Origin: a candidate division WOR-1 bacterium RIFOXYB2_FULL_46_45
Lineage (GTDB): Bacteria; Margulisbacteria; WOR-1; XYC2-FULL-46-14
Direction of reading: 5' to 3'
DNA: 64,000 nucleotides
NCBI GenBank assembly: GCA_001771585.1
Contig: MEUE01000001.1
Coordinates: 412,744-476,743, forward strand
Shown: positions 1 to 9,841 of the stretch, in pieces
Layout: every line of letters starts with the position of its first letter
Numbering within the stretch: position 1 is the stretch's first letter
Position numbers and translations under genes: made by a program
Notes under the pieces: generated by a model
Database searches by the model: none
The model's input: only the letters and a program-made list of their open reading frames with translations
What the model was told of the DNA's origin: nothing

Positions 1-2
1 TA

Positions 3-641
3 AAACTTCCTATCTTAAGAAGGATAACCAGAGGATTAAGAGATCTGCCATACATCCAATTGGACAGAAGTCGAAGAGCAACAGAAATGCTGACTAAATT
101 CCCATTGCAAGGATTTAGCTTTTTGCCCGAAGAATGCCATTACGCCGCTTCGCCCAATTTTAACTTTATTAAGAGAGAAATTCCCGATGCCGATCTTTAC
201 CCCTGGTTTTACGTCATTAAAACCCGGTGCTTTGATAAAAAGTTAGACCTGGCGTGTGCAATCAACATAATTCGGAGCTGGCTTTTTTACGCTTCACACC
301 GCATCTTTCTTGAGTATCACACACAAAATATTTTGGTTGACCCTCAAGGCGATCTTTATTATAGGGACTTATCCGATGTTAACGGCTCAAGGCCAAAAGT
401 TTTAGAAGAAATGCTGGCGCTTGTCTTTGATAGAACCGTTTGCTCCCAGAATATTGACCATCTCTTTCGTTACCGCCCGGATTGGGGAAGTAAAGAACAA
501 GAGATCATCAAAGATGTTATCAAAGAAGAAATAGCCGGGCGCGCCCTGCCATTTCCCAATTATTCGATGGGCTTTCCGTCGGACGCGACGGAACGTATCC
601 CTGTAAAAATTTCTCTATCAAGTTGGAGAGATTTTTCATGA
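3..641 (+). CDS. C-terminal part of an IucA/IucC (NIS siderophore synthetase)-like protein, 5' end outside window
   Basis: Frame stays open from base 3 (KLPILRRITRGLRDLPYIQLDRSRRATEML...), so the TTG at 60 is probably not the true start. The motif EYHTQNILVDPQGDLYYRDLSD resembles the IucA/IucC 'HgQN...RD' signature. Confidence 0.5.
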   Translation, partial: KLPILRRITRGLRDLPYIQLDRSRRATEMLTKFPLQGFSFLPEECHYAASPNFNFIKREIPDADLYPWFYVIKTRCFDKKLDLACAINIIRSWLFYASHRIFLEYHTQNILVDPQGDLYYRDLSDVNGSRPKVLEEMLALVFDRTVCSQNIDHLFRYRPDWGSKEQEIIKDVIKEEIAGRALPFPNYSMGFPSDATERIPVKISLSSWRDFS

Positions 642-651
642 CGGGAAAATT

Positions 652-1365
652 ATGAACAAAATAACCGCAACCTATAATTTATATGCGGAGGCAGTTGCTT
701 TTATAAACAGGAAGCCGTTATCTAGCAAAGAAGCGATTGTCGTCTTATTACGTCATGGAAAAACCCGCTTCAACGAAGCACACAAATTGCAATCCTGGGA
801 CCCCGATATCGATGAACTTTCACCCGCGGGAGAAAAATGCGCACGACAGTTGCAAGAACCTTTAAATCTACTTCCAATTTCTTGGATCGCCTCATCAGAT
901 CTTTATAGAGCCATACAAACAACTCGGTTGGCGGCACCAAAAGCTTCATTTCAATTGTGTTCCTGTCTACGAGATTTAAATTTTGGTGATATCGGCGGCT
1001 TAAAATATTGGGAAGGACCAGAAAACGAATTCAAACAAAAGTATCCAACTGCTTATGAAACCTGGAAAAACGGCAACAAAAGAACCTTTACTGCTCCAGG
1101 CGGAGAGAGTTATTTGGATTTTGAGACTCGGGTTAGGCAAGGATTTTTTACTGGCATCTTGCCAAATTGCCTGGGGCAGGTGTCCTTAATTATCGCTCAT
1201 TTTGGAACTGTAAGAGAAATTTTATATGAGATATTTAAGTCTAATGTTAATGAAATGAAAATTTCAATTGACAACGCCAGTATCACTATCATCCATTTTA
1301 CCGAGGATGGCAATCAAAAATTATTATTATTCAACAACACAGAACATCTAATGGCAAAAACATGA
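652..1365 (+). CDS. Histidine phosphatase (phosphoglycerate mutase-like) family protein
   Basis: RHGKTRFNE motif near N-terminus; SSDLYRAIQTTRLAA; late catalytic His in IIAHFGTVREI. Confidence 0.8.
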   Translation: MNKITATYNLYAEAVAFINRKPLSSKEAIVVLLRHGKTRFNEAHKLQSWDPDIDELSPAGEKCARQLQEPLNLLPISWIASSDLYRAIQTTRLAAPKASFQLCSCLRDLNFGDIGGLKYWEGPENEFKQKYPTAYETWKNGNKRTFTAPGGESYLDFETRVRQGFFTGILPNCLGQVSLIIAHFGTVREILYEIFKSNVNEMKISIDNASITIIHFTEDGNQKLLLFNNTEHLMAKT

Positions 1366-2474
1366 AAGCAACAAATATTCAACTAACGCTCAAAAAACCA
1401 CCAAGTTTAAAAATGGGTGCCGTCACAAATACAATTATCCGTTTAAGTGATTTATTTTATAAAATCAACGGCAATTTTGCGGTGCGAGGATCGTTTTCTA
1501 GAGGCGACGCCGACTTTAATGATGTTGACGTAGCGATTTATTTGGCTGAAGGAGAAAGGATTAGCGATGATGGATTGCCAAAAACTTTTTTAGGAAGGAA
1601 CATAGGCTATTGGTCTATCCCAATAAAAGATGCCGAACGTTACTATGAGCATTGCATTAGACCATCAATCTCTTTAGTGGAAACCAAGTTTTTAAAATTA
1701 AGAGATAAAGATGTCGGCCAAATGATTGAACGACAACAGCAAAAGTTTTATCTGTTTAGGCGAATGCAATTCCTGCTTTACATTCTTATCGACGAAGATA
1801 CCATGCTCAATCTTTACTCCTTTTTATTGAAGGAAGACAGCTATTCCATGCTCAAGAGACAAGCTGGCAGCAAAAAGACCATTTCCAGAGTAGTTTGGGC
1901 CACCAAAGCTCTCTTTCCCGAAACCAGAGAACTAAATTCCATACAAACATTAGAATTTCTTTGTACCAGAAGAATCATGTCTGAGAAGACAAAAGACACA
2001 TGTTTGAGAATTTTAGAAAACTTACAAGCCAGACACATTGAGAAGGTTAGATGGGCCAATGATACAAATCAAATCGACAGATGGTTCCAACAAGAATTTA
2101 AAAGCTTGGTTTTAAGTCGTCTGGAAGGGCATCTTGACCCAATACTGGTGAAACATAGTTTATCCGCCGCCAACCAAGACGCGACCCAAGAAGAAATCGA
2201 CAGGGCTTTTAAATTTGCCAGAAAATTGCCTCTTGGCCCGGAAAAGTTTATTTTATATTTTGCCTTGTCCGGTAATACTCGGACCAGAGGAACAGACCTT
2301 GTGGCAATATTTGATGAGATAAAGGGCGACTTTGTTTATAACAATATAACACGCAACTTAATCATGAATCCTCATTTTCCGGAAAGATTGTTGTCTCCAG
2401 ATTTAGTTAACGCTTCCAGTTTATCAAAAAGGGCTTATGAAATAAGAAAGAAACTACTAGCCCATCCTGAATAA
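1362..2474 (+). CDS. Nucleotidyltransferase-fold domain protein
   Basis: GSFSRGDADFNDVDVAIYL matches the GSxxxG..D.D nucleotidyltransferase signature; overlaps the preceding stop (1362/1365). Confidence 0.6.
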   Translation: MKATNIQLTLKKPPSLKMGAVTNTIIRLSDLFYKINGNFAVRGSFSRGDADFNDVDVAIYLAEGERISDDGLPKTFLGRNIGYWSIPIKDAERYYEHCIRPSISLVETKFLKLRDKDVGQMIERQQQKFYLFRRMQFLLYILIDEDTMLNLYSFLLKEDSYSMLKRQAGSKKTISRVVWATKALFPETRELNSIQTLEFLCTRRIMSEKTKDTCLRILENLQARHIEKVRWANDTNQIDRWFQQEFKSLVLSRLEGHLDPILVKHSLSAANQDATQEEIDRAFKFARKLPLGPEKFILYFALSGNTRTRGTDLVAIFDEIKGDFVYNNITRNLIMNPHFPERLLSPDLVNASSLSKRAYEIRKKLLAHPE

Positions 2475-2479
2475 GTTAT

Positions 2480-4426
2480 TTATTTTGCGACAGTCCTAAT
2501 TGGGATCGTAAAGCTGAACTTGCTCCCCTTCCCCATCCTGCTTTCCACCCAGATCTTCCCGCCCTGGAGCTCGATTAGCTTTTTGCAGATTGAAAGGCCG
2601 AGTCCGGTCCCGCCAAATTCTCCCTTGTGCACCTGCTTGAATTCCTTAAAAACATCGTTGATCTTTTCGGGGGCGATCCCCATCCCGGTATCTTCAACCT
2701 CAAAAAGAAAATTCTGGTCTTTTTTCTTCACCCGCAAGTTGATCCCGCCCTTCTGTGTAAATTTGGCGGAGTTGCCGATCAGGTTGATTAAAACCTGGGT
2801 GATCCTTTTCCGGTCGGCCCACATCATCGGAAGGTTCCGGTCAACGCTTGGCTTGAGATAAAGTTTTTTGCCGTCCAAAAGCGGCTTGGTGGAAAAATGG
2901 ACCAAATCGATAATTTCTTTGACCGGGACATTTTCCGTCTTAAGCTCGATTTTCCCCGCTTCAACGTTTGAAATATCGATAACATCGCCGATCAGCCCCG
3001 CAAGGTGATCCTCGCTCTTTTTCATCTCTCCCAGCGCTTCTTTAACCTTGTCCGGAAGCTGGCCGCGGGCGCCGGAAGAGAGCTCTTCGGTAAGCCCGAC
3101 CACAACATTAAGCGGCGCTTTTATTTCGCGCGACATGTTGGTCAAAAAGCCGGTCTTCTTTTCGGTGGCCAGCTCCAGCTCCTTGTTTAAACGATCAAGC
3201 TGCTCGGTCTTTTCTTTGATTTCCAAAGCCCGTTCCTCGACCTTTTTTTCAAGGCCGCTGTGCAGCTCCGAAATCTCTTCGATTGAACGGTTCAACCCTT
3301 CGTAAAGCTTGGCGTTCTGGAGCGCGATCGCGGACTGGAACGCGACGTTGTTCAAGAAAGAGACCTCGTCCAGGTTGTAAAAGAGCGAACTGCCGCGCCG
3401 TTTCGAGAGGACCAAAAAACCGATAAGTTCTTCATGGTATGAAAGCGGCAGGATAAATTCGGCGGAAAGCTCCTTCATCCTGGCCAGGCATTTGTCTTTT
3501 ACCGGGGCGTAAGAAGGGTCTTCTTCAAAATCATAAATGGAAAGGGGATTGTTTTTGCGGCGCGCCGCGATCGCAAAAAGCTCCTCTTCCCCCTCCTCCT
3601 TTGATAAAATAACCTCCGCCCCGGAAACGTTGAGGGCCGCAACCAGGTCTTCTTTAAGGCTGGCGATAATTTTTTTGACGTCAAGCAGGGTTGAAATATC
3701 GTCGCTGATCTTGGCAAAAGATTTCTGGAGGTTGACGTTTTCACGGAAGATATAACGGCCTAAGAACTCTTCCATCCGGTCGTAAAAAAAGAGGAAAAAT
3801 AAGATCATTAAAATCGAAAAAAGCGGGAGCCGATAAACTTCCAATCCGAAAAAAGAGCCGATTTCATTGATAAAATAATAAACGGATGAGAACAGAATAA
3901 TGATGATCGTTCCGGTTATAACGCCACGGATGGCGCTTTCGGCCTCATAGGGGTTATAGCGCAGCAGCACATAGGCGGCAATCAAAAAGAGCGGAGTAAA
4001 AGACAAAAACAAAAACCCCCAGGCCAGGTTGAGGGATAAAGAGAGGAGGCCGGTAAAAATAGCGGTAAAAATCCCCAAAAGCATCAGCCGGGCGCGCTGG
4101 CGGACCAGCGAATCCGAACCCGAAATCCTTACAAAGAGAAGCGACAGCAAAACAAAAGCCAGCACCAAAAACCAATAGGTCGGAGGGATAACCGCCAGAA
4201 CCCCGACTCCCGCTACCATCCAGACGGAAAAAAGGGCGGTTAAGACCAGAAAAACAAAACTCGCGGAAAGGGTCGGCCTTTTTATGCTGACAATCATTCC
4301 GCAAGATAAAATTATCAGCGCGCCCAACAAATTGGCGGCAAAAAAAAGACTCGGGACCCGGGGAGCATAGAGAAAGATAATAAGCAGGCTCAATCCCATA
4401 ACCAGTATACTGGCTATTTTTCTCAT
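2480..4426 (-). CDS. Membrane sensor histidine kinase (TM region, GAF-like, HisKA, HATPase_c)
   Basis: Hydrophobic N-terminus; NMSREIKAPLNVVVGLTEE H-box-like; NLIGNSAKFTQKG N-box; FEVEDTGMGI; GGTGLGLSICKKLIELQGGKIWVESRMGKGSKFSFTIP. Confidence 0.93.
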   Translation of the reverse strand: MRKIASILVMGLSLLIIFLYAPRVPSLFFAANLLGALIILSCGMIVSIKRPTLSASFVFLVLTALFSVWMVAGVGVLAVIPPTYWFLVLAFVLLSLLFVRISGSDSLVRQRARLMLLGIFTAIFTGLLSLSLNLAWGFLFLSFTPLFLIAAYVLLRYNPYEAESAIRGVITGTIIIILFSSVYYFINEIGSFFGLEVYRLPLFSILMILFFLFFYDRMEEFLGRYIFRENVNLQKSFAKISDDISTLLDVKKIIASLKEDLVAALNVSGAEVILSKEEGEEELFAIAARRKNNPLSIYDFEEDPSYAPVKDKCLARMKELSAEFILPLSYHEELIGFLVLSKRRGSSLFYNLDEVSFLNNVAFQSAIALQNAKLYEGLNRSIEEISELHSGLEKKVEERALEIKEKTEQLDRLNKELELATEKKTGFLTNMSREIKAPLNVVVGLTEELSSGARGQLPDKVKEALGEMKKSEDHLAGLIGDVIDISNVEAGKIELKTENVPVKEIIDLVHFSTKPLLDGKKLYLKPSVDRNLPMMWADRKRITQVLINLIGNSAKFTQKGGINLRVKKKDQNFLFEVEDTGMGIAPEKINDVFKEFKQVHKGEFGGTGLGLSICKKLIELQGGKIWVESRMGKGSKFSFTIPIRTVAK

Positions 4427-5532
4427 TTTTTACCCAGCAAAGAATAGACCATCAGCGGCGTTTTCATCCCCTCAATCACAACTTCGCCGATCTTATCAAA
4501 ATTAAATTTCGCGTCCGCCAGGCTCTCCGTCCTTTGGCTCACCAGAATCTGCCCCGGTTTGGCATCGGAACAAAGCCTGAAAGCGGCATTGACCTGGTTG
4601 CCGATCACGGTATAATCGGTCCGGTCTTCCGGCCCGATATTGCCGACCGTAACATAGCCGGTGGTCACACCCATTGAAACCTGCAGGTCATGGGAAGCGG
4701 CCTTCCATTTTTTTCTCATATTTTGGACTTCCGCCTGCATCGCCAAAGCCATATTCAAAGCCCGTTCGGCATGGTCTTCCTGCGGGATCGGATCGCCAAA
4801 AAAGATAAACATCCCGTCCCCCATGAACTTGTCCACCGTCCCCCCGTGCTGGAAAGCGATTTTGGTCATCACCGAAAAATATTCGTTTAAAAGATTAATG
4901 ATATCTTCCGGCTCCGACGCCTCCGAAATCCCGGTAAAATTATCGATGTCGGAGACAAAAAGGGTAAGCAGTTTGCGGCTGTTAAGCAGTTTGGCGTTGG
5001 GATCCTTTTCCATTATCATCTTAACCACCTGCGGAGAAAAATAACGTTCGAGTTTTTTGGCCGAATCCAACAACTTGTCCTGTTCGCTCACTTTATTTTT
5101 CAGCCCGCAATTCATCAGTTCCAGCTCTTTTTGCGCTATTCGCAGCTTTAACAGGTTTTTTACCCTTGCCAAAAGCTCAATGTGTTCAAACGGTTTGGGA
5201 AGATATTCGTCCGCTCCCAGCTGCAGCCCCTTTAAAATATCCTCCGATCCGGAGCGGGCGCTCACGATGATCACCGGGATCAATTTGGTTTTTTCTTCGG
5301 ACTTGAGCTTTTCGCAGACCTGAAAGCCGTCCATCTTCGGCATCATCACGTCAAGCAGGATCAAATCGGGCTTCTCTTCTTCAACTTTTTTCAGCGCCTC
5401 TTCTCCGTTAAAGGCCTCGATCACTTTATAATCCTGGCTCAAAAGCCGCGCCTTCATGATCTCGACATTCTGCGGGTTATCGTCGACTACCAGTATCTTA
5501 GGTTGATCAGGCATATTCTCTCCTTTTGCCAA
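4423..5532 (-). CDS. Response regulator receiver fused to adenylate/guanylate cyclase catalytic domain
   Basis: PKILVVDDNPQNVEIMKARL..LDVMMPKMDG receiver; LLTLFVSDIDNFTGISE...GGTVDKFMGDGMFIFFGDP class III cyclase. Confidence 0.93.
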   Translation of the reverse strand: MAKGENMPDQPKILVVDDNPQNVEIMKARLLSQDYKVIEAFNGEEALKKVEEEKPDLILLDVMMPKMDGFQVCEKLKSEEKTKLIPVIIVSARSGSEDILKGLQLGADEYLPKPFEHIELLARVKNLLKLRIAQKELELMNCGLKNKVSEQDKLLDSAKKLERYFSPQVVKMIMEKDPNAKLLNSRKLLTLFVSDIDNFTGISEASEPEDIINLLNEYFSVMTKIAFQHGGTVDKFMGDGMFIFFGDPIPQEDHAERALNMALAMQAEVQNMRKKWKAASHDLQVSMGVTTGYVTVGNIGPEDRTDYTVIGNQVNAAFRLCSDAKPGQILVSQRTESLADAKFNFDKIGEVVIEGMKTPLMVYSLLGKK

Positions 5533-5558
5533 GATTTATGCTATTATATACCAAGTTT

Positions 5559-6248
5559 ATGATTACTTACAAATACATTTTTGAACCGGAAGCGGGAGAG
5601 AAAAAAGAATTTGTCGTCGAGCTTGACGAAAAGACCTTAAACCGCATCGAGAAGCCGAAAAAAAGCTACCCCTTCTGGGCGCAGTTGGAATACAAAAAAT
5701 GCGGCAACTGCCCTTTTGCCGCCGGCGAAAAAAAGTTCTGTCCGATCGCGACCGGCCTGGTCGACCTTCTGGAAACATTCAAAGACACTATTTCACACCA
5801 TGAAGGACTGGTGACGGTTGTCACCGCCGAGCGCACCATCAGCAAACAGGCTTCGATGCAGGAAGGGCTAAGTTCGCTGATCGGCATATATATGGTAACC
5901 AGTGCCTGTCCGGTGATGGAAAAACTAAAGCCGATGGTCCGCTACCATCTTCCTTTTGCCAATGTCAACGAAACGATCTATCGGGCCACTTCGATGTACC
6001 TGCTCGGCCAATATTTTGTTGCCAAACACAACAAGACCCCGGACTGGAAGATGGACGGACTTATTGAAATATATAACGAAGTGGCCAAGCTCAACGGGGA
6101 GATCGCCCAAAGGATCCGCTCCGCTTCAAACGAAGACGCCAATATCAACGCGCTGGTGATTCTGGATATTTTCGCGAAGATGCTCCCCTTTTCGATCGAG
6201 GACACTTTGAGCAGAATGGAATACCTGTTCGCTTCTTACTTACGCTGA
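5559..6248 (+). CDS. Uncharacterised conserved protein with Cys cluster (CGNCPF...FCPIATGL)
   Basis: Long ORF; likely start ATG at 5559 ([13 protein letters not shown]) rather than 5526. Confidence 0.6.
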   Translation: MITYKYIFEPEAGEKKEFVVELDEKTLNRIEKPKKSYPFWAQLEYKKCGNCPFAAGEKKFCPIATGLVDLLETFKDTISHHEGLVTVVTAERTISKQASMQEGLSSLIGIYMVTSACPVMEKLKPMVRYHLPFANVNETIYRATSMYLLGQYFVAKHNKTPDWKMDGLIEIYNEVAKLNGEIAQRIRSASNEDANINALVILDIFAKMLPFSIEDTLSRMEYLFASYLR

Positions 6249-6839
6249 CGGCTTGGCTTCTTCAACCCTTAGAACCGACTGATAATCGAGCAAAAGGACC
6301 GCCGCAGAGAGAACCGTCGTCCACATTCCGCGCTGGCCGATAGCGGACTGGGTGATGTTGGTGGTGCGAACAATCTTGTCGGAAAGCTTCCAGGTTTGCT
6401 GGCGCTCGTCCCAATCGGCATTCTCGTCAAATTCAATTCCCAAAGTAGTGGCAAGCATTTGTGCCGCCAGATCTTCGGCGTAGTTTCCGCAATCCTCGTC
6501 GGTCTGCCCGAAAGAATGGTGCTCGCTCAAATAACCGAAAGTGTTCCGGTCGGCCGGAAGGGCGACTCCAATTGAAGCGGAGATCAAACGGTGCGGCTCG
6601 TCGGTCTGGTTGCGCGACATGACCATAAAAGTGATTTCACCGGGACGGATCAATTTCAGTCCCTGTTCTTTTGAAAGCAGTTTGGCGTTGGGAGGAAAAA
6701 TACTGGAGACCTGGACATAGTTTAGGGCCTGGATCCCCGCGTCACGCAGAGCCATTTCAAAAGAAACCAGCTTTTCCCGGTGCCGCCCCACCCCTTTGGT
6801 CAAAAATAATTTATCCGGAACAAAAAAATCACCGTTCAT
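6240..6839 (-). CDS. Pyruvoyl-dependent arginine decarboxylase
   Basis: [12 protein letters not shown] (Ser-Ser self-cleavage site context) and SASIGVALP are typical of the PvlArgDC family. Confidence 0.88.
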   Translation of the reverse strand: MNGDFFVPDKLFLTKGVGRHREKLVSFEMALRDAGIQALNYVQVSSIFPPNAKLLSKEQGLKLIRPGEITFMVMSRNQTDEPHRLISASIGVALPADRNTFGYLSEHHSFGQTDEDCGNYAEDLAAQMLATTLGIEFDENADWDERQQTWKLSDKIVRTTNITQSAIGQRGMWTTVLSAAVLLLDYQSVLRVEEAKPSA

Positions 6840-7611
6840 CTCTTCGTTTAGGCCTCCTTTTTAGGGTCTCCGCTTCGTTTAGCGGACTGGTCTCCGGCCG
6901 CTTGCCGGAATAAACCGTAACCGTTTTGAGCGGCTTAAATAATTTTTCAATTTCTCCGAGCTCTTTTTCGCCAAGCGGCCGGTCCGCCGATTCGCGCACC
7001 GGGGTTCCGATAAAAACCTTTATCGGACCAATTTCTTTGCTCAACCGGGCAATCCCTTCCGCGTCTTCCTTATTCACCGGAGAAAACATTACCTGCAAGG
7101 CGAGCTTCTCCGGATAAAGCGCTTTAACCGCTTTTATCCCTTCAACTATACGCTCAAAAACTATTCCCGGAACGGGATGGTTAACCTTATTAAAAACCTT
7201 GGCATTACTAGCATCCAGTTTCGCCAAAATCAAATCAATTTGAGCCAAATCTCTTCGCACTCCGGGATCTTGAAGCAGGCTTGAATTGGTAAGCAGCGCG
7301 ATTGGAACTTTTGAACGCTTTTTTATCTCTCCCGCCACCTCCGCCAGATTAGAAGCCAGGGTCGGCTCTCCGCTTCCCGAAAAAGTTATATAGTCAATAT
7401 ATAGCTCTTTAGGCAGGCTGTCAAATTCTTTTATTATTTCGGCGGTCGGTATAAAGACCTTCCTTATCAATGAAGCCCTCTTGCCTGCCGGTGACGGCCC
7501 CAGCTGGCAGTAGTTGCAGCCAAAGGTACAATACTTTTCTCCGGAGATCAGATCAATCCCCAAAGAACTTCCCAGGCGCCATGATGGGACGGGACCGTAG
7601 ATGTATTTCAT
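6829..7611 (-). CDS. Radical SAM protein
   Basis: [13 protein letters not shown] (CxxxCxxC); [16 protein letters not shown]. Confidence 0.88.
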   Translation of the reverse strand: MKYIYGPVPSWRLGSSLGIDLISGEKYCTFGCNYCQLGPSPAGKRASLIRKVFIPTAEIIKEFDSLPKELYIDYITFSGSGEPTLASNLAEVAGEIKKRSKVPIALLTNSSLLQDPGVRRDLAQIDLILAKLDASNAKVFNKVNHPVPGIVFERIVEGIKAVKALYPEKLALQVMFSPVNKEDAEGIARLSKEIGPIKVFIGTPVRESADRPLGEKELGEIEKLFKPLKTVTVYSGKRPETSPLNEAETLKRRPKRRDER

Positions 7612-8246
7612 ATTTTATTTTTCCTAGCCCCAAATATCGCCGTTCCAATTCTCACCATCGTGGCACCTTCTTCAATCGCGACCTTATAAGAATCGCTCAT
7701 CCCCATCGATAAAATTTCCAATCCGAGTCGATCAAGCAACTGTTTGGTTTCTTTGAAGTACGGGCGCAAATCCCCTTTTGCCGGCCCCATGGTCATGAGC
7801 CCTTTGATCTGGATGTTTTTAAGCCGGGAAATCTCTTTAACGAATTCCTCCGCCTTTTCGGGAAAAACTCCGGCTTTTTGTTCTTCCCTGCCGCTGTTGA
7901 TTTCAATTAAAACCGGCATGATCTTATTAATCTTAGCACATTGTCTGTTAATCTCTTGCGCGTGCTTATAAGAATCGAGCGTCTCGATCAAATCAAAAAT
8001 TTTTACAGTCCGCTTGATCTTATTGGTCTGCAGGTGGCCGATAAAATGGAGCTTAAATCTTTTTACAAATTCCGGACTACTGGCTACCAGCTCTTCCGCT
8101 TCCTGAAAATAATTCTCCCCGATTATCTTGACTCCGGCATCAACCGCTTCATTAATTTCTTCCGGCGTCCTGGTTTTAGCGGCGGCGACAAGTTGGACAT
8201 TGGAAGGGAGTTCGGCTAGAATCCTTTTAACGTTTTCTTTGATCAT
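7608..8246 (-). CDS. YggS-family PLP homeostasis protein
   Basis: VQLVAAAKTRTPEEI..., GENYFQEAEE, HFIGHLQTNK, GLMTMGP, MGMSDSYKVAIEEGATMVRIGTAIFGAR. Confidence 0.93.
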   Translation of the reverse strand: MIKENVKRILAELPSNVQLVAAAKTRTPEEINEAVDAGVKIIGENYFQEAEELVASSPEFVKRFKLHFIGHLQTNKIKRTVKIFDLIETLDSYKHAQEINRQCAKINKIMPVLIEINSGREEQKAGVFPEKAEEFVKEISRLKNIQIKGLMTMGPAKGDLRPYFKETKQLLDRLGLEILSMGMSDSYKVAIEEGATMVRIGTAIFGARKNKI

Positions 8247-9028
8247 ACCCCTTCGCTCCTCTCAAAGAAAAAAGAGGCCAAGCCGATCAGGATTAGCGCA
8301 AAAAAGGAAGAAAGGAGAAGGTCAAACCAGATCGGAAACATTGAACTCCGAATCAACGCCCCCCTGATCCCATCCACCCCATAAGTCAACGGGTTAAGAT
8401 AAGAAATGACCTGGATAAAAGGAGGGAGATTGGCGATCGGCGCCACCGCGCCGGAGAGAAAAAAGAGCGGAAACATGACAAAATTAATAATTAATTCAAA
8501 CCCCTGGGCATCGCGCATGTTGGAAGCGAAAGAGAGCCCCAAAGCGTTAAAAGTTACCGAAATTAAAAACATAAAAATAAGCATCAGTAAAAATCCAAAA
8601 ACCGCCCTAAATAATCCAAATTGCGGGGCTAAAGAAAAACCGAGCAAAAACGATGCCGCGAAAAAGACGATCCCCTGGATAATCCCGGTGGTCGATCCGC
8701 CAAAGATCCTCCCCAGCGCGATTGAGACGCGGGAGACCGGAGCGATCATGATCTCTTTTAAGAAACCGAACTCCCTATCCCACAGAACCGATATGCCGGA
8801 AAACATTGAAGAAAAGAGCATGTTCATCCCGATCATGCCGGGGACCAAAAAGTGGATATAACTTAAGCCGGAATTAAGCCCCGGAATTTCCATCTTATTA
8901 AAGCCAAAGCCCAAAAAGGTCAGAAACATAAACGGCATGGCAACGGAGCCGATAATCCGCTCTTTGGCGCGAAGAAATTTTTTCATCTCGCGCAGCCACA
9001 GGACATAGATCGCCGAAAATTCTACCAC
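8243..9028 (-). CDS. ABC-2 type transporter permease
   Basis: Multi-TM protein in an overlapping pair with an ATPase; FPLFFLSGAVAPIANLP. Confidence 0.88.
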   Translation of the reverse strand: MVEFSAIYVLWLREMKKFLRAKERIIGSVAMPFMFLTFLGFGFNKMEIPGLNSGLSYIHFLVPGMIGMNMLFSSMFSGISVLWDREFGFLKEIMIAPVSRVSIALGRIFGGSTTGIIQGIVFFAASFLLGFSLAPQFGLFRAVFGFLLMLIFMFLISVTFNALGLSFASNMRDAQGFELIINFVMFPLFFLSGAVAPIANLPPFIQVISYLNPLTYGVDGIRGALIRSSMFPIWFDLLLSSFFALILIGLASFFFERSEGV

Positions 9029-9786
9029 TCTTTCTCCCTCACTTCGATATTCCTGATCGACGTCCCCACATATTTTAAAAAGACCTCTTCCAGGGTAGCT
9101 TCTCCCGCCGCCCTTTTCAGATTTTCGGGAGTATCCAACGCAACAATTTTTCCGTGGTCAATTATGGCGATCCGGTCGCACAGGTAGTCGGCCTCTTCCA
9201 TATAATGGGTGGTTAGGATAATTGAAATGTCGCTCTCGTGCGTCAGTTTTCTTATATAATCCCAAATCAAGCGCCTGGTTTGGGAATCAAGCCCGAGGGT
9301 CGGCTCATCGAGGAATAAAACTTTCGGCTTTTGGATCAGTCCGCGGGCGATCTCCAGCCGCCGCTTCATCCCTCCCGAATAGTTGCGGACCAGAACCTCC
9401 GCTTTTTCGGAAAGCTCAACCAGCGACAAGAAATAATCGATCCGCTCTTTTCTGGTCTTGGCATCCACTCCGTACATCATGGCGTGGAACTCCAAATTCT
9501 CGCGGCCGGTCAGGCGGGAGTCAAGGGCCGGTTCCTGGAAAACCATTCCGATATTGCGGCGGACATTGGCTTTGTCTTTGGTAACGTCAAAGCCGGCGAC
9601 AAAGGCGGAACCGGAGGTCGGCTGAAGGAGAGTTGAGAGGATATTGAGCGTCGTCGTCTTCCCCGCCCCGTTCGGCCCCAAAAGGCCAAAGCACTCCCCT
9701 TTTTTTACTTCAAAGGAGATCCCGTCAACGGCAACAACGTCCCGGTTGAACTTTTTAACCAGGTCCTTTATTTCGATGGAGTTCAT
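9022..9786 (-). CDS. ABC transporter ATP-binding protein (drug-export type)
   Basis: Walker A GPNGAGKTT; signature NYSGGMKRRLEIARGL; Walker B VLFLDEPTLGLD. Confidence 0.96.
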   Translation of the reverse strand: MNSIEIKDLVKKFNRDVVAVDGISFEVKKGECFGLLGPNGAGKTTTLNILSTLLQPTSGSAFVAGFDVTKDKANVRRNIGMVFQEPALDSRLTGRENLEFHAMMYGVDAKTRKERIDYFLSLVELSEKAEVLVRNYSGGMKRRLEIARGLIQKPKVLFLDEPTLGLDSQTRRLIWDYIRKLTHESDISIILTTHYMEEADYLCDRIAIIDHGKIVALDTPENLKRAAGEATLEEVFLKYVGTSIRNIEVREKEW

Positions 9787-9841
9787 TGTGTATTATAGTA
9801 TTATAACAGGTTTTATAACTATTCAGGATAATTGCGATTCG

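Noticed and set aside
8406-8861. 151-aa + strand ORF
   Set aside because: Antisense to the ABC permease gene; composition is that of a frame-shadow ORF with no SD or recognisable domain.
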